Source: Paraburkholderia kururiensis JCM 10599 = LMG 19447
GTDB taxonomy: Bacteria > Pseudomonadota > Gammaproteobacteria > Burkholderiales > Burkholderiaceae
NCBI RefSeq assembly: GCF_003986935.1
Contig: NZ_RJZE01000011.1
Span: 1 to 64,000, forward strand
Direction: 5' to 3'
DNA length: 64,000 bases
The position numbers were made by a program, and so were the translations under genes. Below are positions 55,840-64,000 of the stretch, in pieces. Numbering within the stretch: position 1 is the first letter of the stretch; the number at the start of each line of letters is the position of its first letter. Under the pieces are notes generated by a model, which was given only the letters and a program-made list of their open reading frames with translations, was not told the DNA's origin and did not search any database.

Positions 55840-57000
55840 TTAGAACTTGTGGCGGATCGCCGCGCGGAACGCGAACTGATGCTGCGACGACGACACGCCG
55901 GCCGAACCCGGAATATAGGCGTCGTCGAGGATCGTGCCGGTCCGGTCGCCAGCCACCTTCTGGTAGGCGCCCTGCAGATAGACGTCGGTGCGCTTCGACA
56001 GGTTGTAGTCCGCCATCAGGCCGAACGTGTGGTACTTGGGCTCGGGGTTGCCCGTCGAGGCATCGAACTTCGACAGCGTGTAGACGTACTGCGCGCCCAC
56101 GAAGAACGACGGCGTCAGCTGGTACTTGCCGTTCACTTCGAAGTTCTGGTACTTGAGCGACGACGGGTTCTCGCCCGACGGCAACGCAATCGAGCCGACG
56201 TAGGCCGAACTGACCGGTTGCGTCACGTTGGTGTTCGTGTACGCGAAGCCGACCGTCGCGGGCCCGAACGTGTAGTTGACGCCACCGCCGAAGATGCGCA
56301 GGCGCCTCGAGTCGAAGTTCTCGTCGTCGCCGGGGCCGGCAATCGCGCCGCCCGACGTCGTGCCCGGATTGTTGGCCTGCAGGTAGGCGGCCGCAACGAG
56401 CAGGCCGCCGTTCGCGTACTGAGCCCCCAGGCTGTACTGGCGATTGTTCGCGAAGTTCGTCGAGTTGCTGAAGCTGTACGTGCCGCCGAACTGGAAGCCG
56501 GAGATGTCCGGGCTCGCGTACTTGACGGTGTTGTTGACGCGGAACGAGTTGTCCGTGTTGTCGTTGTCGTACGGGTGCGAGAGCAGGTAGCCGCCCCAGT
56601 TGCCGTTTGCCGTGGTCTGCGCAAGGTAATCGACCAGCGAGTCGTACTGGCGGCCCAGCGTGACCGTACCGTACTGGCTGGAGGTCAGGCCGACGAAGGC
56701 CTGGCGCCCGAACATCCGGCCGCCCTGGCCGAGACGGCCCGAGTTCACGTCAAACCCGTTTTCCAGCGTGAAGATCGCCTTGAGGCCGCCGCCCAGATCT
56801 TCCGCGCCCTTCAGGCCCCATCGGCTGCCCTGGGCATAGCCGCTCTCGAGCTGATACGCCGAGTGGCCGCCCGAGTTGCTCGTGTAATTGAAGCCTTCGT
56901 CGATCACCCCGTACAGCGTCACGCTGCTCTGGGCAAATGCGGGCGCCGCGAAAGCGGCGAAGGCAGTGGATACGGCAAGCGCGATGACCTGTTTTTTCAT
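55840..57000 (-). CDS. Trimeric outer-membrane porin (OmpC type)
   Basis: A 386-residue Burkholderia-type general porin. The signal peptide ends near APAFA-QSSVTLYG; the first strand SVTLYGVIDEGFNY, the loop motif SRWGLKGAEDLGGGLKAIFT and RQAFVGLTSSQYGTVTLGRQ are standard; the C-terminal residue is Phe (AIRHKF), needed for BAM recognition. It probably forms a 16-stranded barrel for small hydrophilic solutes. A purine-rich stretch precedes the start. Confidence 0.94.
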   Translation of the reverse strand: MKKQVIALAVSTAFAAFAAPAFAQSSVTLYGVIDEGFNYTSNSGGHSAYQLESGYAQGSRWGLKGAEDLGGGLKAIFTLENGFDVNSGRLGQGGRMFGRQAFVGLTSSQYGTVTLGRQYDSLVDYLAQTTANGNWGGYLLSHPYDNDNTDNSFRVNNTVKYASPDISGFQFGGTYSFSNSTNFANNRQYSLGAQYANGGLLVAAAYLQANNPGTTSGGAIAGPGDDENFDSRRLRIFGGGVNYTFGPATVGFAYTNTNVTQPVSSAYVGSIALPSGENPSSLKYQNFEVNGKYQLTPSFFVGAQYVYTLSKFDASTGNPEPKYHTFGLMADYNLSKRTDVYLQGAYQKVAGDRTGTILDDAYIPGSAGVSSSQHQFAFRAAIRHKF

Positions 57001-57521
57001 GGATATCTCCGTTCCCTTTTGCTATTGGTTCTGACGTACTGCTTTCAGAAACTTGTTGTCTTTATGTCGCCCGCCGGGCCGTCTTGAAGCGGCCATCAAA
57101 CCGGGCGAGATAGCGGAAATGATCGTTGCACGCCGAATTGGGCTCGTCTATTAGCGGGCGCTGCCCGTGACGAAATCGTTGCTAAATGCCCACGCCCGGT
57201 GCATCAATCCGGCAGATTGACTGTCTGCCCTGTTTCGGCCGCGGTTCGGCCGCATGTCGGGCGCATGTCGGGCGCAGTTCGGCGGGATGCTGGGCAACCT
57301 CAACCATTCGTAACATCAAGACGGCCATTCCTCTCACCTTTTACGGAACTCTGCACGCACCCCAGGGTCATCCCTAATCTTCGGGGTCGTCCCATGCGGA
57401 TGGCGCCGTCCGTCGCCGTGCCGTCGAACCGCGTTCTTGCATCCCCTTTCGCCGGCATCGCTTCCGCTTTCTCTCGCGTGACGTCCGGCTGTCTGCGTCG
57501 CGCACGTTGCTGTTGCCCTGA
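57001..57521. other. Intergenic region between porin and OpgC-like gene
   Basis: About 520 bases with divergent promoters. At about 57235-57290 there is a run of short imperfect repeats of the type CGGNCGCATGT/CGGGCGCATGT. No gene is convincing. Porin genes of this type are often osmoregulated, but I could not identify an OmpR site with confidence. Confidence 0.4.
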
Positions 57522-58628
57522 ATGCCCATGCAAGCTTCCGCGTCTTCGCGCCTTGTCGAACTGGATTTTTTCCGCGGGCTCGTACTGCTCGTGATCGTCG
57601 TCGACCATATCGGCGGCAGCATCCTCTCGCGGTTCACGCTGCACGCCTATGCCCTGTGCGATGCCGCCGAAGTGTTCGTGTTTCTCGGCGGCTACGCGAC
57701 GGCCGTGGCCTATGGCGCGCTTGTGGCGCGCCGCACCGAGTCCGCGGCGCGCCAGCGTTTCCTGCGCCGCGCGTTCGAGATCTATCGCGCGTTTCTCGTC
57801 ACAGCCGCGCTCATGCTGGTGGTCTCGGCCGTGATGCTGATGCTCGGCATCGACGCGCCCAACGTAACCACCGCCGACATCGAGGAACTCGCCGCCACGC
57901 CGCTCTCCGCACTGGCCGACATCCTGCTGATGCGCCGTCAGCCCTACCTCGCGGGCGTGCTGCCCATGTACGCGCTGTTCGCGCTCGCCGTTCCCGCGAT
58001 GCTGCCGCTCGCCCGGCGCCGGCCGGTGGTGCTGCTCGTGGGCAGCATCGTGCTGTGGGCCGCGGCGCCTTACGCGGCGGACTGGCTGCCTCACGCCGAA
58101 GACGTCCAATGGGACTTCAATCCACTCGCCTGGCAACTGCTCTTCGTGCTGGGCGTGCTCGCGAAGTGCCAGCCCATCTATCAGCGCGTGAGCGCCCATC
58201 GTCTGGGCTGGCTCGTCACCGTGGCCGCGGGCGTGGCGTTCGTGGTTGCCGCCTGGTACCGGCTCGGCGTGGAGACCACCCCGCCCGACGGCAGCTTCAA
58301 GCAGAACCTGGCGTGGTTCCGCCTCGGCAACTTCATCGCGATTGCCTGGCTCGCGGCAGGACTTGTCGAAGCCGGCTGGGTCAGGAAGGTGGCGCGGGCG
58401 TTACCGTGGATCGGCCTCGTGGGGCGCAAAGGCCTGCTGTGCTTCGTGTGCGGCACGGCGATTTCGCTCGTGGTCGACTCGCTGCTCTTCAAGCTCACGG
58501 AGGGCTACCTCAACTACCCGCTGGGCCTTGCCGCCGATGCCATCGCCATCGGCACGCTGCTTCTCGTCGCGAAGAGTTCGGAGCCGATCACGCGTGTGCT
58601 CACGGTGCGGGTGAAGACGACGGCATAG
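57522..58628 (+). CDS. OpgC-like membrane acyltransferase
   Basis: A 368-residue inner-membrane protein with about ten transmembrane helices. The N-terminus RLVELDFFRGLVLLVIVVDH is the OpgC/acyltransferase-3 signature, with the conserved catalytic-type Asp and His. OpgC succinylates periplasmic glucans; this member may do that or modify another periplasmic polymer, since no glucan genes are adjacent. Two ATGs lie close together (57522 and 57528); the choice does not matter for function. Confidence 0.85.
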   Translation: MPMQASASSRLVELDFFRGLVLLVIVVDHIGGSILSRFTLHAYALCDAAEVFVFLGGYATAVAYGALVARRTESAARQRFLRRAFEIYRAFLVTAALMLVVSAVMLMLGIDAPNVTTADIEELAATPLSALADILLMRRQPYLAGVLPMYALFALAVPAMLPLARRRPVVLLVGSIVLWAAAPYAADWLPHAEDVQWDFNPLAWQLLFVLGVLAKCQPIYQRVSAHRLGWLVTVAAGVAFVVAAWYRLGVETTPPDGSFKQNLAWFRLGNFIAIAWLAAGLVEAGWVRKVARALPWIGLVGRKGLLCFVCGTAISLVVDSLLFKLTEGYLNYPLGLAADAIAIGTLLLVAKSSEPITRVLTVRVKTTA

Positions 58629-58773
58629 CGACGGCTGACGCGATTCATCCGGCGCCGTGGCCGGAATAGCGAACGCCGCAGGCTAGTTACGCGACGGCCT
58701 GCCCGCGGCCGCCTGCTAGCATGGAGGCCCACACAGCGCGAGCCCTGCGCGGCTTTTCTTGCCCTTGCCTTCG

Positions 58774-59643
58774 ATGCGCCGACTTCTCCGTCCTGTCTTT
58801 CGGTCCGTTCTGCTGTCTGTTGTGCTTTCCCTGGGCGCCGCTGCGGCCATGCAGGCTACGTCCGCGCAGGCCAGCACAGTATCGACCGCGACCTTCTACT
58901 CGCCCGCGCTGGCACGCGACTGGTCGTACGTCGTCTATCTGCCGACGGGGTACCGCAACGACGCGGGCCACTACCCCGTGCTCTATCTGCTGCATGGGAA
59001 CAACGGCAACGCGATGGACTGGGTCACCCAGGGCCGGCTGCAGGCCACGGCGGACGCGCTGATCGAGCGCCACGCCATTGTGCCGGTGGTGATCGTGATG
59101 CCGCAGGGCGGCACGGACTGGTACGTGGACCGCAAGGAAAAAATCGAAAGCGCGTTCTTCGACGACCTGCTGCCCGAGATCGAGCGGCGCTACGCGGTGT
59201 CGAACCAGCGCAACGGGCGCGCCATCGGCGGGGTGTCGATGGGCGGCTTCGGCGCGCTGCGCTATACCCTGGAGCAGCCCGAGCGCTTCTGCGGCGCGCT
59301 GCTGCTGTCTCCCGCGGTCTATTCGAACGAGCCGCCGCTCTCGTCGGCCGCGCGCTATGTCGGCGTGTTCGGCGACCGGCAGTTCGACCCGCACATCTGG
59401 CACGCGCTCAACTACCCGGCGCTGTGGCAGGCCTATATGGCGAAGCCGTGGCACGTGCCGATGTTCATCGCCTCAGGCGACGGCGATCTCGTGATCCAGG
59501 CGGAGGCGTCGCAGCTGTACACGCGGCTGCGGCTCGCGAACAATCCGGCGGCCCTGAGGATTGTCGATGGCGGGCATACCTGGAACGTGTGGCGCGATCT
59601 GTTGCCGGCGGCGCTCACCTATACGCTCGACTGCGTGCGCTGA
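58774..59643 (+). CDS. Secreted esterase (antigen-85/EstD type)
   Basis: A 289-residue exported alpha/beta hydrolase. The signal peptide spans about 1-34 (hydrophobic SVLLSVVLSLGAAAAM, cleavage near SAQA). The serine nucleophile is in GGVSMGGFGA, the acid in SGDGDLVI and the His in VDGGHTWNVW; the oxyanion region is LLHGNNGNAMDW. This resembles the putative esterase family of S-formylglutathione hydrolase, antigen 85 and feruloyl esterase. The substrate is unknown. The ATG at 58774 is preferred over an in-frame TTG at 58759. Confidence 0.87.
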   Translation: MRRLLRPVFRSVLLSVVLSLGAAAAMQATSAQASTVSTATFYSPALARDWSYVVYLPTGYRNDAGHYPVLYLLHGNNGNAMDWVTQGRLQATADALIERHAIVPVVIVMPQGGTDWYVDRKEKIESAFFDDLLPEIERRYAVSNQRNGRAIGGVSMGGFGALRYTLEQPERFCGALLLSPAVYSNEPPLSSAARYVGVFGDRQFDPHIWHALNYPALWQAYMAKPWHVPMFIASGDGDLVIQAEASQLYTRLRLANNPAALRIVDGGHTWNVWRDLLPAALTYTLDCVR

Positions 59644-59777
59644 AGGCGCCGGCCATATCGCGGCGCAGCGGCGCAGCAGCCCGGCGGCGGTGAGGAGCGC
59701 AGGCGGCCAGTGCCGAAAAATCCCGGCCGCCCTGCCCACCCTGCCCGCTATACCAGCCCCACCCGAGCCTCACCACC

Positions 59778-60878
59778 TCACCGCCTCGCCGCCGTCTCGC
59801 CGCTGCCCGGCTGCAGCCACTCGTCCCACAGCACCATGAGGATGGTCATGAGCGCCGGCCCGATGAAGATACCCAGCAGCCCGAACGTCCCCGCCCCGCC
59901 CAGAATGCCGAACAGCACCAGCAGGAACGGCAGGCGCGAGGAGTTGCCGATCAGGACGGGCCGCACGAAATGGTCGGCCACGAAGGTGATGACGAAACCG
60001 GCGGCGGCAAGCGCGAACGCGGCCACCGTCGCACCCGGCACGAGGGCCAGCCACAGCGCCACGCCGCAGAACACGATGGGCGCGCAGAACGGGAGCATCG
60101 CGGCGACCGCGGTTACGGCGCCGAGCAGCGCCGCGTGCGGCACCCCGGCCATCGCGTAGCCGGCGCCGAGCAGCACGCCTTCACCCAGTCCAACCACCAC
60201 GAGCCCGCTCACCGTCCCGCGCACCGCGGCGCCCATGCGTTGCGCGAGTTCGACGCCGCGCTGGCCGAAAGCGCGTTCGGCGCCGCGCAGGAGCGTGCCC
60301 GAGAGGCGCGGCCCCGCCTGGAAGATCACAAACACGGTCAGCAGCGTAAAGACGAAATGCAACAGCGCGTGGGCCGCGCGCAGCCCGAAGCGCTGGCCGA
60401 ACGCCACCACGGCGTTGCCGTGCAGATCCTTCATGGCGGGCGACGCGCCGAGCGGCTGGGCGAGATTGGCCTGCCACCAGTCGGTCAGCTGGCGGCCGCC
60501 GAACGGCAGGTGCGTCACGAAATCCGGCACCGGCACGCCCGTTTCCTGCACGCTACGAACCCAGCCGATCAGGCTATGCGCCTCGCCGGCCGCCTGCGCA
60601 ATGCCCAACGCCACCGGCAAAAGCACGAGCAGGCCGACGGCGAGCGTCAGCAGCGCCGCGATCAGCGTCGTGCGTCCCTTGAACCAGCGGCGGCTTTCGA
60701 TGCCGCGAAAGGCCGGCCACAAAGCGATGGCGATGACACCCGCCCAGGCCACGGCGGGAATGAACTCGCGGACCATCCACAGCGCGAGGAGCACCAGCGC
60801 CGTATAGAGGACAGCGGCCGCGGCGCGCTGGGTCTGTTGCTGGGTGGTGAGTTTGGGAGCAGGCGAATGCGGGTTCAT
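59778..60878 (-). CDS. AI-2E-family permease
   Basis: A 366-residue membrane protein of the AI-2 exporter (TqsA/PerM/YdiK) superfamily with about seven to eight transmembrane segments: an N-terminal pair (VLYTALVLLALWMVREFIPA), a central soluble stretch and conserved C-terminal helices (GVLLGAGYAMAGVPHAALLG, FGILGGAGTFGLLGIFIGP). Members export diverse small molecules or act as Na+/H+ antiporters; AI-2 should not be assumed. GAGGTTAC precedes the start at 60878; the long upstream frame is spurious. Confidence 0.88.
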   Translation of the reverse strand: MNPHSPAPKLTTQQQTQRAAAAVLYTALVLLALWMVREFIPAVAWAGVIAIALWPAFRGIESRRWFKGRTTLIAALLTLAVGLLVLLPVALGIAQAAGEAHSLIGWVRSVQETGVPVPDFVTHLPFGGRQLTDWWQANLAQPLGASPAMKDLHGNAVVAFGQRFGLRAAHALLHFVFTLLTVFVIFQAGPRLSGTLLRGAERAFGQRGVELAQRMGAAVRGTVSGLVVVGLGEGVLLGAGYAMAGVPHAALLGAVTAVAAMLPFCAPIVFCGVALWLALVPGATVAAFALAAAGFVITFVADHFVRPVLIGNSSRLPFLLVLFGILGGAGTFGLLGIFIGPALMTILMVLWDEWLQPGSGETAARR

Positions 60879-61240
60879 GTAACCTCGGGCACCGGGCGGC
60901 AGAGCGGCGCCTGCACACGCGCGGGCCGCCCGACCGCCAAAAGCCTCAATCTTAAGACAAGGCGCACCGTGCCCCGCCATGAGGCATCCGACGCGGGCGG
61001 ACAGCCGCAACTGAGCGCAAGACACCGCAAAGATTGGGTCCAGGTCGTCGCGCGTAGGACAACACTGCGTTGCAAAAATGTTAGATATCGCAGCCGACGC
61101 CCGCGGAACCCCATTCGTTCGGCCTTCGCGCGATACCTCCGCGCATTGTTGCGTCTCGCGGAATGGTGTTTCAACCGCGACACAATGGCACTTGCTGCGC
61201 CGCAGGTCTACATTCGGCACACCTCTTCCTGGAGCCGACA
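60879..61240. other. Intergenic region between AI-2E permease and DUF3331 gene
   Basis: About 360 bases, divergent. No gene beyond short unsupported frames. An AT-richer patch at 61060-61085 (GCAAAAATGTTAGATATC) may be a promoter. Confidence 0.4.
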
Positions 61241-61534
61241 ATGAAGACCAGATTGTCCCTGCTTGCTCTTGACGGCGCGAACGGCGAACGGATCGAAATT
61301 CTCGAACAGTCCGACACGACGCTGGTGATCCGCTGGGTGGAACCCGGCCGATGTCACTACGGCGAACAGCGCTGGCGCCGCCGCTCGGCACACACCTCGG
61401 GGACATGCGCAGTCACGCGCCGCAAGATCCGCCGCGGCGACGCCGTTTTCAAGCCGGCCGAGCGGCCGGCTCCGCTGAATGCATCGGTGATGATCGCCGC
61501 CGAGGTATTCGGCAGCCTCGCCACGGCCGAGTAG
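61241..61534 (+). CDS. DUF3331 protein
   Basis: A 97-residue cytoplasmic protein. The pattern VIRWVEPGRCHYGEQRWRRR, then SGTCAVTRRKIRRGDAVFKP and LNASVMI is that of DUF3331, a small family found mostly in Burkholderia and relatives, with conserved Cys and basic residues. Function unknown. GGAG lies eight bases before the ATG at 61241. Single gene. Confidence 0.87.
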   Translation: MKTRLSLLALDGANGERIEILEQSDTTLVIRWVEPGRCHYGEQRWRRRSAHTSGTCAVTRRKIRRGDAVFKPAERPAPLNASVMIAAEVFGSLATAE

Positions 61535-61717
61535 TGGCGGCCGGAACAGTCGCAGCGAGGCACTCGAATAGTCGGCCGCGCGGGTAGCCCACCAGCCAGC
61601 CAACGCTGGAACACGGCGCAGGACGCGCGGTGCGGGCCACCGCCGAACCAGCCGTCCAGCCGCTCAAGGCCCTCAAGGCGCTCGATACGCTCAAGGCCGG
61701 CCCAAGCCCTCCGGCAT

Positions 61718-62311
61718 CTACGCCGCCAGCGGCGCAGCCACTTCACGGGCTGCTGCGCCCATCGGCAGCGGCATGGCCTGCCCCTCGTCGCGAACCGGCT
61801 TCGCGGGCTTGCCCGCCCGCGACGGCGGCTGGCAGATCGCACAGGCTTTGTTGCGCCGCAGTTCGTATTTGTGGCCGATGAATTTGCCGCTGCAGCGCGA
61901 ACACTGCGTCATTTCCAGAAGGCCGCCGTTGAAGAAGCGCACGAGCGTCCAGGCGCGCGTGAGGTCGAGCTGCGGTTCGAGCCCGGCATGCGTGCAGTGC
62001 TCGCGATAGAGCCGGTACCCCTTCGTGAGCGCATCCAGATGCGAGCACTTCGCCTCGTTCTTGAGAAACACGTAGGTGTTGTAGAAGAGCGAGGCGTGGA
62101 TGTTCGCCATCCATGTCATGTACCAGTCCGCCGACGACGGCAGCATCCCTTTCGGCGGCGACTCGCCCTTCACTTCCCGATACAGCCTGACGAGGCGGTC
62201 GCGCGGCAGCGCGAGTTCGCTTTCGAGCACCTGCATGCGCGCGCCCAGCTCGATCAATGCAATGGCGCGCAGGACTTCCTGGGCGTCTTCCGTCAGGCTT
62301 CTCGTGGGCAT
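61718..62311 (-). CDS. flhC: Flagellar master regulator FlhC
   Basis: A 197-residue FlhC. The helical DNA-binding region is followed by the zinc site CSRC...CAIC (about 147-169), both pairs present. Conserved SADWYMTWMANIHASLFYNT and FLKNEAKC are seen. With FlhD it forms the FlhD4C2 activator of class II flagellar promoters. The start at 62311 has AGGAAG upstream. It follows flhD after about 84 bases. The Lys/Arg/Ala-rich C-terminal tail is variable in the family. Confidence 0.95.
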   Translation of the reverse strand: MPTRSLTEDAQEVLRAIALIELGARMQVLESELALPRDRLVRLYREVKGESPPKGMLPSSADWYMTWMANIHASLFYNTYVFLKNEAKCSHLDALTKGYRLYREHCTHAGLEPQLDLTRAWTLVRFFNGGLLEMTQCSRCSGKFIGHKYELRRNKACAICQPPSRAGKPAKPVRDEGQAMPLPMGAAAREVAAPLAA

Positions 62312-62395
62312 GGTGCTTCCTGGGTTCGGTGAGTGGCGTGAAACGAGCAACGTGAAATGAACGACGTAAAACAGGCAACGCGAAGGGCGCGCCGA

Positions 62396-62713
62396 TCAGG
62401 CGAACTGTTCGGCCGGCCGGCCCGACAGCAGGACAGCCGTGTGGGTTTGCGCAAAGCCGGCGGTCTTGTCCTGTGACATCAGCGCGCCAAGCATCGCGTG
62501 GTCGTTGAAACGGAAGAAGCACAACAGCTGGTCGCAGGCCGCGAGCTTCACCGTCTGCGCGAGCGACAGGCCCGAAAGCAGGTCGGCGAGCGGCTCCGAA
62601 AGGCCGAGGCGGAACATGCCCGCCGGGCGGTCTTCGCGCAGCAGGCGCTGGGCGAGCATCAGATAAGACAGATTGATTTCGCGGATCGATTCCAGCGCGT
62701 CGCAGCTCTTCAT
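62396..62713 (-). CDS. flhD: Flagellar master regulator FlhD
   Basis: A 105-residue FlhD: LESIREINLSYLMLAQRLLR, then LGLSEPLADLLSGLSLAQTV and FRFNDHAML are diagnostic. I chose the ATG at 62713 because the AGGA motif then has seven-base spacing; the ATG two codons upstream (62719) would overlap it. Upstream lies an unusual block of short tandem repeats (62822-62905), which may matter for flhDC expression. Confidence 0.94.
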   Translation of the reverse strand: MKSCDALESIREINLSYLMLAQRLLREDRPAGMFRLGLSEPLADLLSGLSLAQTVKLAACDQLLCFFRFNDHAMLGALMSQDKTAGFAQTHTAVLLSGRPAEQFA

Positions 62714-62821
62714 GGCCATTCCTGGTGAGGTGGGTCCGGATTGAAACGTGGGTTGAAACGTGGGTTGAAACTTCGGTCCTGACTTCGATTCGCACTGCCT
62801 ATGCCGCTAAACCGGCGACTA

Positions 62822-62905
62822 GGCAGCGACTCAGGCAGCAACTAAGCAGCAACTAAGCAGCGACTAAGCAGCAACTAAGCGGCAACTCAGGCAGCGACTG
62901 CAACC
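62822..62905. repeat. 11-12 bp tandem repeats upstream of flhD
   Basis: About seven head-to-tail units of GCAGCAACTAA with single-base variants (GCAGCGACTAA, GCGGCAACTCAG), covering 84 bases. They end about 110 bases upstream of the flhD start. A smaller duplication of GGGTTGAAACGT lies between them and flhD (about 62740-62775). Confidence 0.85.
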
Positions 62906-62934
62906 AGCAGCTCAGCCTCAGCCGCCGTGTTGCT

Positions 62935-63072
62935 TCAAACAGCATGGACGCTCGCCACACCCGACGCAATGAGGCTTCGCGCCAGTTCGCGCAGCAGATG
63001 CTGCGTCAGGGCGCCTGCGCCACCTTCGGCGAGGCGAAGCAGTTCGATCAGGTCCTGGGCGGTGCGGCTCAT
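62935..63072 (-). CDS. Putative 45-residue small protein
   Basis: A short frame preceded by a near-perfect ribosome binding site (AGGAGACG, then CTC and the ATG). The product is a compact, mostly helical peptide (MSRTAQDLIELLRLAEGGAG, then LLRELARSLI), rich in Leu/Ala, with no signal or membrane segment. It resembles no family I know. It lies upstream of flhD on the same strand, separated by the tandem repeats. The strength of the ribosome binding site is the main support. Confidence 0.5.
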   Translation of the reverse strand: MSRTAQDLIELLRLAEGGAGALTQHLLRELARSLIASGVASVHAV

Positions 63073-63380
63073 GAGCGTCTCCTGGTAGCCTGGCCCCGTC
63101 GTAACACCTACCTTGGGGCCGGCTCGTATCCCCGGCAAACGTGAATTTCTTGTGACGGAAGTATTGTTCAGCGCTAAGGCGAGCGAAATCAGCGGCGCCT
63201 GAAGATGGCGTAGTCACGTCCACCGTGCTGTCAGCGTTTTCCTACGCGTGCAAGGCGAGCGGGCTACAGGTGATGGGTTTCAAACGCAGGTATGGCAAGG
63301 GTTGCCGGATGGACCGCTGCGCAAGGGGTGAAAAGCAGGCGCTCGGCGGGCGAAAGTGGGGGCGCGAAGCGGTTCGAAAC
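63073..63380. other. Gap between small ORF and HSL-type hydrolase
   Basis: About 300 bases. AT-richer around 63135-63175, probably the promoter of the small ORF on the minus strand. Nothing else recognisable. Confidence 0.4.
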
Positions 63381-64000
63381 TCATCCGCCGCGCGCCGAAT
63401 GGCGAGCGGCAACCGCGGATTCAACCAGGAAAGCGCACACCTCCCGGTGCAGACGCCGAACGCCAGGGCTCGTGGCCAGCGCGCGCCAGCAGCCATGCAC
63501 GAGACCGTCCAGCACGACGAACCGGCTGCGTCCGCCCGCCGCCTCGACGCGCTGCGCAAACACACGTGCATCGTCGCGCAGCGGATCGTGCCGCACGGCA
63601 ATCGCGAGCAGTGGTGGCAAACCGTCGAAACGCGCCGCGTCGAGCGGCACGGTCCACGCAGGCGCTGGCGCATCGGCCCAGTAATGGCGCGCGAACACGC
63701 GAACGTCGGCGAGGCTCAGCAGCGGCGCGTGCGCTTCGGTGTCGCGCGCCGGCTGCTGCGGCTCACGGGCCAGCATCGGATAGACGAGCGCCACGCCGTG
63801 CAACCGCTCTCGAGTCCGCATGGTTCCGGCCAGCCGCTCGTCGCGCAGCTTCAGCGCGACGCCTGCGGCCAGCGTGCCGCCCGCGCTGTCGCCCGCGAGC
63901 AGCACGGGTCCGACCACATCGGGAAACGGCAGGCGTGCGGCGAGCGCCGCGCGCGTCACCTCGAGGCAATCGTCATGCGCAGCCGGCGCGCGATGTTCCG
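63381..64000 (-). CDS. HSL-type alpha/beta hydrolase, 5' end beyond window
   Basis: At least 206 residues of an alpha/beta hydrolase of the hormone-sensitive-lipase group; the frame is open to the window edge, reading EHRAPAAHDDCLE there, the expected continuation of the family motif YRLAPEH. The nucleophile is in LAGDSAGGTLAAGV, the acid in AVRHDPLRDDA and the His in LDGLVHGCWR. The oxyanion HGGG motif would lie outside the window. Carboxylesterase activity on short acyl chains is likely. A GTG at 63957-63959 could mimic a start but would discard conserved sequence. Confidence 0.9.
   Translation of the reverse strand, partial: EHRAPAAHDDCLEVTRAALAARLPFPDVVGPVLLAGDSAGGTLAAGVALKLRDERLAGTMRTRERLHGVALVYPMLAREPQQPARDTEAHAPLLSLADVRVFARHYWADAPAPAWTVPLDAARFDGLPPLLAIAVRHDPLRDDARVFAQRVEAAGGRSRFVVLDGLVHGCWRALATSPGVRRLHREVCAFLVESAVAARHSARGG

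Noticed and set aside
62822-62905. CRISPR array
   Set aside because: Units are only 11-12 bp and directly adjacent, with no spacers and no cas genes.

Overview
The window is high-G+C DNA whose gene content points to the Burkholderiaceae (Burkholderia, Paraburkholderia, Trinickia or a close relative). The evidence is a Burkholderia-style DUF4148 protein, a DUF3331 protein, an OmpC-type trimeric porin, FlhDC, a propionate-catabolism operon of the acnD/prpF type under PrpR and sigma-54, and a large type VI secretion (T6SS) locus. I cannot name the species.

Layout. Positions 1-365: an IS3-type transposase scrap joined to a short-chain dehydrogenase tail. 598-3378: a PLP-dependent dehydratase and a nitrilase in one operon, divergent from an IclR regulator. 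3888-7556: a 1222-residue autotransporter with an ESPR signal peptide and a glycine-rich passenger, followed by a decayed integrase fragment. 8056-15243: housekeeping genes (ribA, CBS protein, DUF4148 protein, 3-methyladenine glycosylase, BON protein, acyl-CoA dehydrogenase, ChaA-type antiporter, LysR regulator). 15547-36943: the T6SS locus, described below. 37377-39761: an amino-acid ABC importer without its ATPase. 39897-44074: a molybdenum hydroxylase (2Fe-2S subunit, MoCo subunit, triheme cytochrome c). 44387-45677: a small unknown protein and an Asp-nucleophile alpha/beta hydrolase. 45780-54231: prpR divergent from prpB-prpC-acnD-prpF, with a clear sigma-54 promoter. 54518-64000: NlpD-like lipoprotein, porin, OpgC-like acyltransferase, secreted esterase, AI-2E-family permease, DUF3331 protein, flhC/flhD, a 45-codon small ORF and an HSL-type hydrolase cut by the window edge.

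The T6SS locus has two divergent arms. The minus arm reads vgrG remnant, three or four small exported proteins, PAAR, an unknown membrane protein, tssM, tssA, tssF, tssG, tssJ, mostly joined by 4-base start/stop overlaps. The plus arm reads tssC remnant, tssK, tssL, an OmpA/TagL-like protein, hcp, tssH (clpV), tssE. No tssB is present. tssC lacks its N-terminus and a large internal segment. vgrG is reduced to part of its base domain and fused in frame to the tail of what looks like a GH19-type lysozyme effector. Behind it lies a low-G+C run of small exported proteins, two of which look like distant paralogues (candidate immunity proteins), and a lipoprotein gene interrupted by one amber codon. 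The structural genes otherwise look intact, so this appears to be a locus inactivated recently at its divergent centre, or one that depends on TssB/TssC/VgrG encoded elsewhere. This centre is the most interesting part of the window.

Other points worth attention: several copies of a TGCA-T-TGCA palindrome in a divergent promoter region (44144-44356), 11-12 bp tandem repeats upstream of flhD, a 45-codon ORF with a strong ribosome binding site, and a TssM without a Walker A motif. All identifications come from reading the translated sequence; no database search was run.
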